Of a DNA stretch of 64,000 nucleotides, positions 20,898-32,935 are shown piece by piece (position 1 is the stretch's first letter; each line of letters begins with the position of its first letter). Below the pieces are notes generated by a model, which was given only the letters and a program-made list of their open reading frames with translations, was not told the origin of the DNA and did no database searches. This DNA is from Apus apus. Lineage: Eukaryota > Chordata > Aves > Apodiformes > Apodidae. A program made the translations under genes and the position numbers. The DNA is taken from contig NC_067286.1 in NCBI RefSeq assembly GCF_020740795.1, positions 19,100,350-19,164,349 of the forward strand. Direction: 5' to 3'.

Positions 20898-21899
20898 TGC
20901 TGGTTTGGTTCTGGCATGGTTTCAATAGCAGCAGATGGGCCTCAGGGATGGCTCCTGTAAGAAGCTACTAAAAGCTCCCAGCCTCAGGTAGCCAAGGCTA
21001 GGAGGTTAGAAAAACAATAGATGTCCTTCCACAGTTAACAGATGAAAGAATTTTTATATGACCTGAGCAGGGAGCAAGCAGGAGTTAAAGCTGTGCTGGA
21101 GAGGTGAAAGCAGTGCTGGGGTGATGACCCTGTGGTTGGTGAGGAAGAAGGGGAAGAAGGTGCCCAAGCAGAAGTTTCCCTGCAGCCCATGGCGAGATGG
21201 CAGCTGTCCCTATGTACCCCATGGAGGAACGTGGTGGAACATTCCCTGAAGGTGCCAGGAGGGGTGAATGTGGACCTGCAGCCTGTGGGCTTGCATCTGC
21301 AGACGTAGAGGACCCAGTGCCAGGGGAGGTGGCTGTTCCCAAAGCAGCCCATGACTCTGTGGGAAGCCCAGGCTGGAGCAGCTCTGGACCTCATGGGAAG
21401 GACTCATGAAGGAGAGGTTCGTGGAGGAATCTCTCCCATGGGAGGGACCCCATGGAGAAGCCGGGACAGACTGTAAGGAATCCTTCTTCCTGAGGAGGAA
21501 GGAGCGGCAAGAACCACCAGCTTGTGAACTGACTCTAAACCCCATCCCCTGTCCCCCTGTGCCGCTGAGGGGAAGGAGGGAGAGAAACCGGGAACAAAGT
21601 GATTTGGGCCCGGGAAGAAGGGAGGGGTGGGGGTAATGTATGTAAGCTCCGCTCTTTGTGTTGTCTGTGTCCTGTGTGTTTGATTAGTGTGAAAGTAAAC
21701 TATTTTTTCCCTCAAATTGAGTCAGTTTTGCCCATGACTGTAAATGGTGAGTGAAACCCTCCTTGTCCTTGTCTCGACCCATGAGCTTCTAGTTGGCCTT
21801 TTTCCTCCCTATACCAGTGTTTATGTGGGGCAGAGAGCAGGGAGTTGAGTGAGTGGCCACACGGCTGCTTCTTTGTTGTGTTAGGCCCAAACCATGACA
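20898..21899 (+). mobile_element. Solo LTR of an avian endogenous retrovirus
   Basis: An element of about 1.0 kb begins TGCTGGTTTGG and ends CCAAACCATGACA, so it has TG...CA ends with related inverted termini. CATTGT occurs on both sides (20891-20896 and 21900-21905), a likely 6-bp target duplication; one extra base lies at the left junction. The interior is GC-rich, then T-rich near 21700, followed by a block around CCTTGTCTCGACCCATGAGC that I associate with abundant avian ERV LTRs. No internal retroviral genes or second LTR are present, so it looks like an LTR-LTR recombination product. The 6-bp duplication would fit a class II (ERVK-like) element; class and orientation are inferred. The short frames inside it are not genes. 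Confidence 0.72.
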
Positions 21900-21905
21900 C
21901 ATTGT

Positions 21906-24900
21906 TTTGTGAGGCTCTTTGAAACCAGTGGTTTTGGCCAGCAAGGAGCTAGTGAACAACAAATCTTTTCCTTGGGGGATGGTTGAAAAGGCCTACTTAA
22001 ACCTTTGTAAAAGGTTAGTTCTTTTGCTTGTGCTTGCCAAGGATATGGCTGCCAAGGCTATTGCTAACAAAAGTTTTAATTCAAGGATGGATAACTTGCT
22101 TAGCACACTGGCAGACAAAGTATGTAGGATCTTGGTAAGATGGTCCCTATACAAATTGTTTTGAAGCATGCAGCTTGTGACTTACCATTCCTTTGCTCCT
22201 GAAAGTCCACTGTTGAGGATCTGACAGACAAAAACACAGCCATGTAGCATGTCAACAAAGAGCAGAGCCAGGCTATCTCTTCTCTGTCATTAGTCTGTTT
22301 TGCATGGTACTTTGTATATTTATCCTTAGATGTTACTAGTGTCCCTGTACTTGCCTGGCAGTTGGTGTTCCTTTGCACAGTCTCAGCAGTCCTGTTATAC
22401 TGAGAAGGTGGAAGGCAAAGGCCAAGGTCCCGGCCTGGGTCAGGCCATTCTGTCACTTGGGCATGACCAGTCTGTCAAGACAGGAGGGACTCTGCCAGTG
22501 CTGCCTTTTGCTGCCCTTCAATATCTGTCCTCATGGCTGCATGGCTAACTGCCACAGAAAGATACCACTCCGTTAAAGTTTAAATGAAGTTTATAGCCAA
22601 AAAAACAACTCCTGCTCCCTTCCAGGCCTGAATAAGAATGACTTCAAAACAAAGAGAGTGACCTCAAAAAAGCAAAAATAGAAGCGCCATTCAGCCATCA
22701 CCTGCCTTCCTAGAAAATCCTATTTATATAATTTGCACCTATTGGAAAGTCCTATAAGGGCTTTCTAAGGGTCTCCTAAGACTACAAAGTCCAGCAAGCT
22801 AACCCTGAAATGAATGACTTATCTGCAGTATTTTGTCCCCCATAGTGAAGTCTACAGTGGTCTGTTACCTTTATTTTTCCCTATTCAAAACCCATCCATC
22901 TCTGTGTAAACTTCATAGAGTCACAACCTTAACAGGACTTTCTTGTTCTTAGATTGTTTTTTTAGTCTTCCTGTGCTCCATATCTTCCTTTCGCAGTGCA
23001 GAACTTGGATCCTAGGATTTTTTTACACCAAGGGTGGGATTTCACCACAGACACCTGCCTCTCAGCTTAGCCCCCAAACTCTTGTGTACCATCACCAAAG
23101 TCAAGGTTCACTTATCCCTGAAAATTCTTCAAACTAGTGCCAATTCATTTCCTTTGGCCATTAAAGGAACGCCAACTGGTCAGCTTCGGTGTATACATCT
23201 ACTTTGCAAATGTCTAGAATGATGATGAACACCATCCAAAATTAATCTGAATTCTGTCTGAACAGGATTTACCTCTTTATTATTTTCCCACTGTTCACAC
23301 AAATGAAGGGAAAGATAAGCCATGCACTGTCAGCATGCCATGAGAATCCTCTTTTTTTCCAGCAGGAGGAACAGACTTCCTTTTGCTATGCAGCCTTTGC
23401 AGCAGAGCCCCTATCCTTAAAAGCATGCCATACACAAATATAATTACATCCACCTAAATTCAGTGTAGTTCTCAACACCTTGGGTGAGACAGTCTCTGTT
23501 ATTTCCTTAAAGAGCATACGAACTCCAGAAGGATGCAAAGTACTGGCACAAAAATCAGTCCGTACATTTTCCCAGTTACAGCCCTTAAAAGGACTTTTTG
23601 GTCAGACACACATCCTTCCTCTTCCTTGGTTTCAAACTTGGCAACTTTTTTGTGATATGGTCCCCTTAAAAAGATGGAAGACTGTCATGCACACACACTG
23701 AGGAAGAGTTAACTACTAGAGGCTGATACAGGCAGCAGTAAAAAAATTATCAGGTCTTAATAGCAAAAGCAAGATAGGAAAGGAGGGAGATACTGCTGAT
23801 TTGCACTGGAATGGCAGGAGAGTTGTCAGCCTGCTGGGAAGAGGGTGGGAGGCCTGTTCTTAGATGGTGGCCAAGATTAAGTAGATTAGGTTGTTTGGGG
23901 TGGGATGAAGGTCTCTGTGTCCCCTCCTCTGCTCAGGAAAGATCTAGAGTAGCAGAGCATTAGCACAAAGATTCAGCCCATGTCCTGCAAAAGCAGAAGG
24001 GATAATATTTTCTAGTTTAGCCTTGCTGTTGCTTTTGGCTGATAACCAGTAAAAATAAATCTTTACTGTGATTATTATCATGTTTGAGACAATTGTGTGA
24101 AGGTCAACCCTGGCACCAGGCAGAGTAACACAGTGAAGAATCAAATAGCTCCCTTCTATCTTTTTATTTTAGACCGTGCTAAAATGATAACACTTGTCTT
24201 ATCTGCAAACTAAGAATAGCTCTGCAGCAGCATAGGGAAATTAAACAAACCTGAAGTCAAGGTGATGTAGCCGTTTTACCCCTGTGCACTGACTAAAGTT
24301 ATAGACCACATACTCTTCTAGGGGAAAAAATGCAAAAAGAGTAGGCTTTGAGGTGTTACTGACCTAAAACTACAGTTCTATGGCCAGTCATGTTCCACCT
24401 ACAAATATCTCCCCCATGTCCTGATCACAGGTTAACTAAATAACAGATTCAGTTTTTTGCCTTTAAGTCAGAAGCCTTTAAGACAGAAAGTATCTATAGT
24501 AGATAATGCTCTAACAGTGGATTTCATTCATGCATCAACAAAAATAGGAAAGAAAACCCTGACATCAAGGCAGTCATGAACAGACAGGCACCACATGGTG
24601 ACTGAACTAATTGTACTGCTACAGAAGAGTTTGTTGCATATGGCAGAAAAGGGAAGCGGTAAACTGGGAAATTTCTGTTTTTTTCTCTATGCTCCTAGTC
24701 AAGCAGTTTGCAGATGATTGGTAAATTCTATTAAAGGACTTTTAAAGGAAAGACAGAAATACAGTTTGGAACACATAGTTTCCTTGATAGAACTGCATTA
24801 ACTCTGAATAATTGTACTGCATCATGTTAAGCAGATTAGGGTTCCTCTACTTCTAGAAAGTTTCTGTGCTACTAGTTACTGAAATTCCAGACAATATTAT

Positions 24901-27900
24901 TTGCACAGAGTGCATGGTACTTATATGATTCTCCTCCCCATCCTACATCAATTTAATTAAAATATTACAGACTTCTGGGCAGGGCTTTCTTTGTTCCAAT
25001 ATGTATTTTTAAAATTTTCTTAGCTTTCCTTTTAGTAAGGTGTGTTTTTCCACACCCACTCTTTGGCCTTGAGAAGGCCAATCCCTTAATAAGCCACTCC
25101 ACACTGTGTTTGTTCTAGTAATTCTTACCCAAGGTCTTTATCTTAGAATCCTGTTTGATCAGCTTTGGACAAGATTCAGTACTTTGTGGGGAAGGTAAGT
25201 GAGGAGGGAAGGATTTCTTAGTGCCTTAAGTATTAGTATATTATCTTACCTGTGACTGTTAAGTAGATGAATTACAAGCTTGTTGACACTGAGATGTTGT
25301 GACTCTCTGCCCCTTACCAGTGTGTAAATGCAACTTGACATAGGAGTTATGGGAAGGGTAAGGGCTATGGACAGCTACAGTTTCTGGAACAGACAAAAAG
25401 CATCCAGGAAACCTTAGAAGAAAACACTGTGGTGGATAGCCCACTGCAAGTCTTTCCACCTGCTTCTGGTAGGTTTGTTCAAGACAGCAACACACTAAAA
25501 TCACATTCATCTTGTCTTGCAGTTGCAAATTCACAACTTGTAGTGCTGCTCCACACATTTGTTAGTCAGAGTCTATGACTGAATAAGAGCTGCTTGCCAA
25601 GGCCAGGCTGCTGCAGCCAGAGCAGTACTCACAGCTGCTGTGTGAGTTTAGTAGCACAGCACAAGAATGCCTGGAATGTTTCAGTCAGCAGATACTTTGG
25701 AAATCCAGTTCTACCAAATGTCTGTGCTTCTCATACAAAGAGTCCCCCTGCCTGTTGCCTTTCTGAGACAGTAACAGTAACCTCCTTCTTCTTGCCTCCA
25801 AGCCCCACAAAAATCATAATCTCTTCAGCTCTAGTCTTAACTCCAGCTCTTCTTTCTGAGGCAAAATCATAAGGGGAGATGAAAATTCCACAAATCAGTA
25901 ACATACAGGTGCCTTTCCAAACATGCTGTGGGTCTGTATATGGCCTTGGAAGGGAGGCTGCTTTAGAGGATGGTCTTCACAGCAGTGAGGCCAAACATCT
26001 GCAGCGTATCAATTCAACAGCTTCCAACAGCCTGAAAAAAAGTTATTGATCTGCCTATTTGAGACAAGTGAAGCTACCATAGTTTTAAAGAAGCTCATCT
26101 CTGCGTTTTAATAATCTTCCCTCTGCTGCCCTCATCTTCCTCTGCCTCTTCAATACTTAAACACCTTGGAGACGTTATGAGCAAGATCTTCTGATAAGTC
26201 ATTTCTGGTTTTCTATGTCTTTTAAACTTCCCACCTCAACAAAGCAATGCTTGATAAATGAAGGTTGTCCCTACCATACTAACCACTAGCCCTGCACTCA
26301 CCACTGGTACTACCAAGAATAGTAAAGACTTGCACACCAATGTCTAGAACTATTCTGCAAAAGAGGAAAATACGGTATAGAGCCTTTTAAAATAGCATAT
26401 CATAAATATATATTTTTTCCTCAAAAAACACTTCCCTGCTAAATTCCCAGACTGTTCTAAGTGTGGAAATACTTCTGTCCATTGGATTAATTACTATAAT
26501 TTCTAGACAGATAAAATTATTGGCAAGAGACATCTTTGCTCATTTGTAATTGGTTAAGAAACTTTGCTCCTGGGAGGGAAGATTGTAAGTCACTGTAGCT
26601 GGCACTAAAACTAACACGAAGGGTGGATGTGTCAGTTTGGGGAGAAATAAACACAGGGCTAGTTGCCAACTCAGCAGTGTTGGCAGTCAGTAACACCAGT
26701 CAGTAACATCTCCTTTCTTGTCTCCAGGTTCACTTTTGTCACTTAAGATGTCATCAACCAAACCAAACACTTGAAAGTTCTGAAAGAGTTTTTACACCTA
26801 CCATCCACCCCATTCATGAGGTTTATGTTAGAAACACTCCTAACATGGGCAAAGGAACAAGGTGTTCCAAAATACATTATAGCTACCACATGGAAATAGA
26901 GGTCTCCTAAGTAAGATAAGGAGATATCTTGTATACACACAGGATAAGCAGAATTTTCAGAATGAAAAATTAAACCAAACTTTTATGTTTCTTGTACAGT
27001 TTCAGCCTGTTTCAGGCACAGCTAATTGACTTGCTGAATAGAAAATATTAATGCAACATATAAATATGAGAGGAAGGAAGAAATAAATTCACTTAACATC
27101 AGTCTTCTCTGTGTTGGGAATCTACTAAAAGCTACTCATCTTAGTGTGCAAAGGAGAGATTCCTTCAATGTCCATCCCATTCATCTTCACTGCCAATGTA
27201 TGGCACTGGCAGAGGGCAGCTCAATCCATACCAGATGTGCAAAGCACCAGAAGGCTATTTGGATAGGTTGCCTTCATTTCAGTATGATGAAAACCATCTT
27301 AAGACAAACCGCTACTTCATGGGGCTCAGAAGGAAAGGGGCTCTGGCAAAGGAATTGGATCAAGGACCTTCAAGAGTGGTAGTCAAATGATGTGTATGCA
27401 GAGACAGACTACACAGAGCGTGCCCTGCATAGAAAAGACTACTGCAGTTGGCTCCTCTGGGAGTAAATGTCACACACAAATCCTGAGCAAATGTGGAAAT
27501 CCTCTTGCCAAGGACACATGCAGAGAAACGCTGAACTACAGCAGCATCTCTAAACCAGAAATGTCTGCTGCTGTTAAACAAATGTACAAGGAGAAGGAAG
27601 CACCCAGGAGAAGTGATGTGCAGCTTTAGCATTTCATATTGAGGAAACATCCACTTCTGAAAACAGAATGTCCCCTTCATGCCTCAAGGAAAAGAGCGGG
27701 GGAAGGAGGAAGTAAGTGAGATGAGAATAAAAAGCAGCCTAAAAGCCAGATGATTTGCCTGATGAGAGCTGTTTAGTTGTGATTACACACTGCTACTCTG
27801 TGATTTTTTACTTTCCTGTACTGGGCTGTAATAATTCAAATGCTTCCCTATTTTCTTCTCTCCCAGTGTCCCATTCTTTACTTAGCTCTGTTGGTGTTTT

Positions 27901-28838
27901 CTTCCATAGTCTCAGCTGAGATTAGCAAGGCAACTCCCCTCACCCAAAATATACACAGGTTGTTTATCGTTATCAACACACACTGTAGTGATTACAGATC
28001 TCTCTGTGCTTTAGAGCAGGTCTTCCCCTTCCATATTTTGTATCATCTTTGGAGACCATTTAATTCCAGCCTTTCCTTCTCTAGCCCTCTCTCCTGTGCT
28101 ATTTCCCTGGGTGTCCCAGAGCTCTTTCATGCTCTACTAGAAAGCCAACTCACACTTCTAGTGCAGTTCAGCATAAAAATGGGAGAATCCCAAGCATCTC
28201 CTGCGGATTCCTCTCTACATCTCAATCATGAACTTACTACTTTACCTACAGCCAGTACTGTGGAGTATTAAGGGTCCTCTCAGGTCTTGGGTATCTCTAT
28301 AATACTTAAGTGGGTTTATTTTTTAGCAGATAAGGCCAGTGTTATTCTTTCATGCTCACAACTTGTGCAAAGCCCTTGAGAATTCACAGCCAGGCTCTCT
28401 TGGAGCCTGTAGTGATCAGTAACAGCTGGGTTCCAACTCTTCAGCTCTTTTGAACCATGTGCTCGCTCCCTCAGTGGTTCTCTTCCAGTAGACTAGGGTG
28501 TAGTGGGCATTGAACAGGAAAGGCCTGAGCTAGCAATCACTGAAATTAGCAGGAGCTTTCCTATTGACTTCTAAGGACCCCAAAAAGTAACCCCAAAAAG
28601 CTCAGCAAAGAGGGTATAAGAAGTGGGGGGTAGTCCTCTGTTATTTGGGGGAAAGGAGCTTTCTAATAAGGTAAAAGCAAGGAGCATCAAAAGAATCTTG
28701 TCTAGAGTGCCAGGTTTTAAATTCTTTTAAGCAGCCCCTCTTTATGCAAAGTAAGGGAACATGAAAAAAAGGACCAACTGCCAAAGCTCTTAAGCCAGAG
28801 GGACTGTCTGTTCTGAATGCTGAGGCCTTCACTGAGAT
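21906..28838. other. Long intergenic stretch without recognised genes or repeats
   Basis: About 7 kb with many short frames (none above about 143 codons) and no CR1 or LTR signature that I can recognise. 22540-22850 has an uneven, A-rich then pyrimidine-rich texture that might be an old element, but I cannot assign it. A frame at 27840-28271 shows no domain. Confidence 0.45.
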
Positions 28839-28839
28839 T

Positions 28840-29855
28840 GTAGAATCATAGAAGCATAGATTAATCAAATCATCCAGGTTGGAAAAGACCTTCAAGATCA
28901 CCAAGTCAAACTGTCCACACTACAACCCCTAACCGCTAAACCATCTCCTGAAGCACCATGTCTACCCATTTTTTTTAAGTCTTCCAGGGATGGTGCCTCT
29001 ACCACCTCCCTGGGCAGCCTGTTCCAACGCCTCACCACTCCTGTGAAGAAATTTTTCTGTGAAGAAATATACAATCTGAACCTCCCCTGGCACAACTTGA
29101 CCCCATTTCCTCTTGTTCTATCACTGGTCATGAGGGAGAAGAGGCCAACACCTGCCTCACTACAACATCCTCTCTGGTAGTTGAAGAGAGCAGTGAGGTC
29201 TCCCCCTCAGCCTCCTCTCAGGCTGAACAGCCCCAGCTCCTTCAGCCTTTCCTCATAAGACCTGTTCTCCAGACCCCTAATCAGCCTAGTTGCCCTTCTC
29301 TGCACCCTCTCCATCACCTCAATGTCCTTCCCGTAGTGACGGGCCCAGAACTGCACACAACACTTGAGGTGTGGCCTCACCAAGGCTGAGTAGAGGGGCA
29401 TGGTCACCTCCCTAGTCCTGCTGGTCACACTATTCCTCATGCAGGCCAGGATAGTGTTGGCTTTCCTGGCCACCTGGGCACACTGCTGGCTCATGTTCAG
29501 CTGGCTGTCAGTCAACACTGTCAGTCTGTGTCAGTCAACACAACCCCACGTCCCTCTCTGAGCTCTCCAGCCACTCCTCCCCAAGCCTGCAGCCTGCTCG
29601 AGGTTGTTTTGTCCAAAGTGCAGGACCCAACATTTAGCCTTATTGAAATTCATACAATTGGCCTTGGCCCATTGATTAAGCCTGTCCAGATCCCTCTGCA
29701 GAGCCTCCCTACCTTCAGGCAGATCAACACTTCCACCCAGTTTAGTGTCATCTGCAAACTTACTGAGGGTGCACTCTGTCCCCTCGTGTATATCATTAAT
29801 AAAGATGTTAAACCGGAGTGGCCCCAGCACTGAGCCCTGTGATCCAACCAAGCCT
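28840..29855 (-). mobile_element. CR1 LINE 3' fragment with part of the reverse transcriptase
   Basis: A CR1 copy on the minus strand of about 1 kb. Its 3' tail is at 28840-28860 (AATCATAGAAGCATAGA), and it is truncated 5' inside the reverse transcriptase. The minus-strand reading contains the [16 protein letters not shown] block and an intact FADD catalytic motif (in [11 protein letters not shown]), but frameshifts separate the pieces. The 3' terminal sequence (GGTTGGAAAAGACCTTCAAG) marks a different subfamily from the 11.9-kb and 49.1-kb copies. A short local duplication occurs near 29510-29540. Confidence 0.93.
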
Positions 29856-30660
29856 CAAAATCTTGCTTTTGAGAAGTGTCTGGACAAAGCCAGTCCAAAA
29901 GTTGCAGAACTTGGATTGAACTTGTGCTAGCTGACATACAGACCAGGGCAAGCTGTGAGCTTCTGCCATTACCCATCTGGCACATCCTGTTGGAAAGCAT
30001 TCTGTCCGTGACAGCTAGAATGAACCTCAGCTTTCTTTTGGCTGTATCAACCTACCCCCAAACTCTTTCCATGTAGGGACTACCTGGAAGATGGTGTTGG
30101 AGATGGAGGGTGGGCAGTGTCCAGTCCAGGTGTTTCATATTTCTTTTGTGCTCCTGCAGGTGAGAGAATCTGTCCTCAACTTTTCTGTAAAGTGGATCTG
30201 AGTAATGGCCCTTCCTAGATTCCCAGAGAAAAAAGTAGGGTCAGTCCTCCATGCAAACCAGAGTGAACTTGAGGAAAAAGGTAAGAAAGAGCCATCTGAG
30301 CTTTTGTGTGCCACTTCTAAGGCCTAAGACAGAATGAAATAATCAAAATTAGAGCAATTTCAAGATTTTAATAACTCAACAGTGCAGTGACATCCATCCT
30401 ACTTCTTCTGTGAATCTGCTAAATGAGTGGTAGAGCTGGCAGGGTAGATTTCACTCAGTCTCTCAGTTGGTCTGATCTGCTACTGACTGGAATTTCAAAG
30501 CTGATGAGAAACCTGCTCAGACTAGTTGCCTTGCTTGCATGGATATTGACACAAGCTTCAAGGAAGGGGTGAATTCAGTATGCCTGGGCTTGTACAGAGA
30601 GAGGAATTTCCTTTAAATTATTATTGCTCTACAACCTGTAAAAACTTATATTTCTATTTT
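29856..30660. other. Spacer between two CR1 copies
   Basis: About 0.8 kb without recognised features. Confidence 0.5.
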
Positions 30661-32693
30661 ATAGAATGACAGAATCATTTAATGGTTAAAGTTGGAAGGC
30701 ACCTTAAAAATAATGAGCAGGGACACCTCACACTAGGCCAGGCTGCACAAAGCCTCATCCAACCTGGCCTTAAACACCTCCAGGGAGGGGGCTTCCATAA
30801 CCCCCCTGGGCAACCAGTGCCTTACTACCCTTGTGGTGAAGAATTTCTTCTAGATATTTAACCTAAATATCCCCTCTTTCAGTTTAAAACCATTACCCCT
30901 TGTCCTGTCACTGCCCTCTCTGGTCAAAAGCCCCTCCCCAGCTTGCCTGTAGCCCCTTCAGGTACTGGAAGGCTGCTATGAGGTCTCCCCGGAGCCTTCT
31001 CTTCTCCAGGCTGAACAGCCCCAACTCTCTCAGCCTGTCTTCACAGGAGAGGTGCTCCGGCCCTTAGATCATCTTCGTGGCCCTCTTCTGGACCCTCTCC
31101 AACACCTCCATATCTTTCCTGTGCCAGGGGCTCCAGAGCTGTACAAGTATTCCAGGTGCAGTCTCACCAGAGCAGAGTAGAGGTGCAGAGTAACATCCCT
31201 GGTCCTGCTGGCCACACTTCTTTTGATGCAGCCCAGAATGTGGTTGACCCTCTGGGCTCCAGTGCACACTGGTGGCTCATGTCAAGCTTCTCATCAGCCA
31301 CCACCCCAAGGTCCTTCTCCTCAGGACTGCCCTCTAGCCATTCTTCCCCCAGCCTGTATTAGTGCCTGGGGTTGCACCAGTGCAGGTGCAGGACCCTGTA
31401 TTTGGCCTTGTTGAACTTCATGAGGATGGCACTGGCCCACCTCTCAAGCTTGTCAAGGTCCCTCTTTATGACATCCCTTTTCTCTTGGGTGTCAACCGCT
31501 CCACACAGCTTGGTGTCATTGGCAAACTTGCTGAGGATACACTCAATCCCACTGTCCATGTCTCCAGCAAAGATGTTGAAAAGCACTCGTCCCAATACTG
31601 ATTCCTGGGGAACACCGCTCATCACTTGCCTCCACTGGGACACTGAACCATTGACCACAACTCTCTGGGTGTGGCCATCGAGCCAATTACTTATCCACCA
31701 AGTGGTCCATCTGTCAAATCTTTGTCTTGTCAGTTTGGAGACCAGAATGTCATATGGTACAGTGTCAAATGCTTTGCACAAATCCAGGTAGATGACGTCA
31801 CTTGCTCTTTCACTATCTACCATCTCTGTAGCTTTGCTGTACAAGGCCACCAAAATGGTCAGGCATGATTTGTCCTTAGTGAAGCCATGTTGGCTGTCAC
31901 CAATCACCTCCTCATTGTCTATGTGCCTTAAGCATATTTTCCAGTAGGATCTGTTCCATGATCTTGCCGGACACAAAGGTGAGACTGACTGGCCTGTAGT
32001 TCCCCAGGTCTTCCTTTTTCCCCTTATTAAAACAGGGGCTATGTGCCCTTTTTTCCAATCAGCAGGAACCTCACCAGACTGCCATAACCTCTCAAATATG
32101 TTGGACAGCGGCTTAGCAACTGCATCCGCCAGCTCCCTCAGGACCGGTGCATGGACCCCATCAGGCCCCATAGACTTGTGCACCTTTAGGTCACAAACCT
32201 GTTCTTCTCCTACAGTGGGGATTGTTTAGTTCTCCCAGTCCCTGCTTTCTTCTGCTGTGGCCTTTGTGTTTAGGCTCGAGCACTTGCCATTGAGAACTTC
32301 ATCCTTCTCAATATCCTGCACAGCTAGGTCCTCTGTTTCCTTCAGTCTACACTCTCCTTGGTTGTCATTTCATCCCCAACATACGTAACTCTAGAAGTTT
32401 TCTTACTGCTTTTTATATCCCTGGTGAGTTTTAATTCTGTCTGGGATTCAACTCTCCTTACCTGATCCCTAGCTACTTGGACAAGCTCTCTGTAGTCCTC
32501 CCAAGGTACCTGTCCTAGCTTCCACCCTCCAAGCTTCCTTCTTGAGTTTTTCCACAAGCTTCTTGCTCATCCATGCTGGCCTCCTGGAGTTTTTACATTA
32601 CTTTCTCTGAGTTGGGATGCATCGCTCTTGGGTCTGGAGGAGGTGATACTTAAATATCAGCCAGCTTTCATGGGCCCCTTTTCTCTCCAGGTT
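30661..32693 (-). mobile_element. Long CR1 LINE copy (linker, reverse transcriptase, 3' end)
   Basis: A minus-strand CR1 of about 2 kb, complete at the 3' end and truncated before the endonuclease. A 274-codon open segment (31359-32183) covers much of the reverse transcriptase: MGPDGVHAPVLRELADAVAK, QHGFTKDKSCLT, YLDLCKAFDTVP and SGVPQESVLGRVLFNI. The catalytic motif reads FAND, not FADD, so the first of the paired aspartates is lost. The frame is also broken at both ends, so the copy is inactive. Confidence 0.93.
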
Positions 32694-32714
32694 CTTTTCT
32701 CTCTTCAGGTTCTT

Positions 32715-32935
32715 TTGATGGTCACAAACCTGTTCTTCACCTACAGTGGGGGTTACTTTGTTCTCCCAGCACCTGCTTTCACTTGTGGTGACCTTTGCAA
32801 TGAGGCTGGAGCACCTGCCAGTGGAGACTGATGCAAAGAATTAATTGAGAACCTCAGCCTTCTCAATATCCTGCATTCCTAGGTCCCCTGTTTCCTTCAG
32901 GAAAGGGCCTACATTTTCTGTGGTTGGGAGGCTGT
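32715..32935 (-). mobile_element. Second CR1 linker fragment, repeating part of the adjacent copy
   Basis: This segment is homologous to about 32190-32345 of the neighbouring CR1 and has the same orientation. Both contain GTCACAAACCTGTTCTTC and a TTCTCAATATCCTGCA block. The copies differ clearly, and this one has an extra segment near 32820-32850, so it is either a separate insertion of a related subfamily or an old local duplication. Confidence 0.75.

Noticed and set aside
21035..21715. Cluster of overlapping frames on both strands
   Set aside because: All lie within the GC-rich part of the solo LTR. There is no retroviral protein similarity.
27840..28271. 143-codon plus-strand open frame
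   Set aside because: No domain, no splice or promoter context, and chance-like composition. Not supported as a gene.
31359..32183. 274-codon frame as a host gene
   Set aside because: It is CR1 reverse transcriptase with a mutated catalytic motif, not a host gene.
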